Source: an uncultured Bacilli bacterium
Lineage (GTDB): Bacteria > Bacillota_I > Bacilli_A > ML615J-28 > CAG-313
Assembly: GCA_947627685.1 (NCBI GenBank)
Contig: CANQWZ010000073.1
Location: forward strand, 1 to 6,267
DNA length: 6,267 nucleotides
Direction of reading: 5' to 3'
Made by a program: the position numbers and the translations under genes. A model generated the notes under the pieces. The model was not told the origin of the DNA and searched no databases. It was given only the letters and a program-made list of their open reading frames with translations. Within the stretch, counting starts at the first letter, position 1. Every line of letters starts with the position of its first letter. Positions 6,171 to 6,267 of the stretch are shown piece by piece.

Positions 6171-6267
6171 ATGAACTCTAAAGAAAGATATAAACAAATA
6201 ATTAAAGAAAATGATGAAATTGTTAGCTATCTTAGCGATTCCTATCAGCGTATAGCTTTATCATATG
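6171..6267 (+). CDS. Start of an unrecognised gene, cut by the right edge
   Basis: The ATG at 6171 follows GGAGG (6161-6165) at 5 nt and is driven by a clear promoter, so this is very likely a real gene start. Only 32 codons are visible. The peptide begins MNSKERYKQIIKEND and is charged and probably helical, with no signal peptide or membrane segment in view. It does not look like the start of gpmI (phosphoglycerate mutase), the gene often found after tpiA in Firmicutes. No family can be assigned from this fragment. With its own promoter after a terminator, it belongs to a separate transcription unit. Confidence 0.8.
   Translation, partial: MNSKERYKQIIKENDEIVSYLSDSYQRIALSY

Overview
The window is a low-GC stretch of bacterial chromosome in which every supported gene lies on the + strand. 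Local G+C is very low in places: 8 of 60 bases at 661-720, 10 of 60 at 3841-3900, and 23 of 60 at 5161-5220 inside pgk. The Shine-Dalgarno sites are strong and Bacillus-like (AGGAGGT, GGAGG), and the promoters have an extended -10 of the form TGnTATAAT. Conserved tryptophans in PGK, TIM and UgpC are encoded by TGG, and no conserved Trp position uses TGA, so the standard bacterial code applies rather than the Mycoplasma code. Together these suggest an AT-rich Firmicute, possibly Erysipelotrichia or an uncultured gut Bacilli/RF39-like lineage. The exact taxon cannot be fixed from this sequence.

Region 1 (1-2437) is the end of an exporter operon. It holds the C-terminal half of one ABC half-transporter, cut by the left edge, and a complete second half-transporter of 605 aa that overlaps it by 8 nt. 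The pair probably forms a heterodimeric type IV (MsbA/LmrA-like) exporter of unknown substrate. A strong hairpin with a T-tract closes the unit.

Region 2 (2437-6118) looks like one transcription unit: promoter, ugpC (MsmX/MsmK-type sugar importer ATPase), a 137-aa protein that resembles the competence regulator ComK, pgk, tpiA, terminator. The gaps between genes are 7, 18 and 13 nt and contain no terminator. UgpC would energise sugar uptake, while PGK and TIM act in glycolysis. A near-consensus sigma-A-type promoter (TTGATA-N17-TATAAT) lies inside the ComK-like gene and could drive pgk-tpiA independently of ugpC.

Region 3 (6117-6267) holds a promoter that abuts the tpiA terminator and the first 32 codons of an unrecognised gene running off the right edge.

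Most of the window is ordinary housekeeping DNA. The parts that deserve attention are the short ComK-like protein inserted between a sugar ATPase and glycolytic genes, its missing C-terminal tail, and the internal promoter. I see no CRISPR array, tRNA, rRNA, insertion sequence or phage gene. No stretch over 300 bases lacks a gene.
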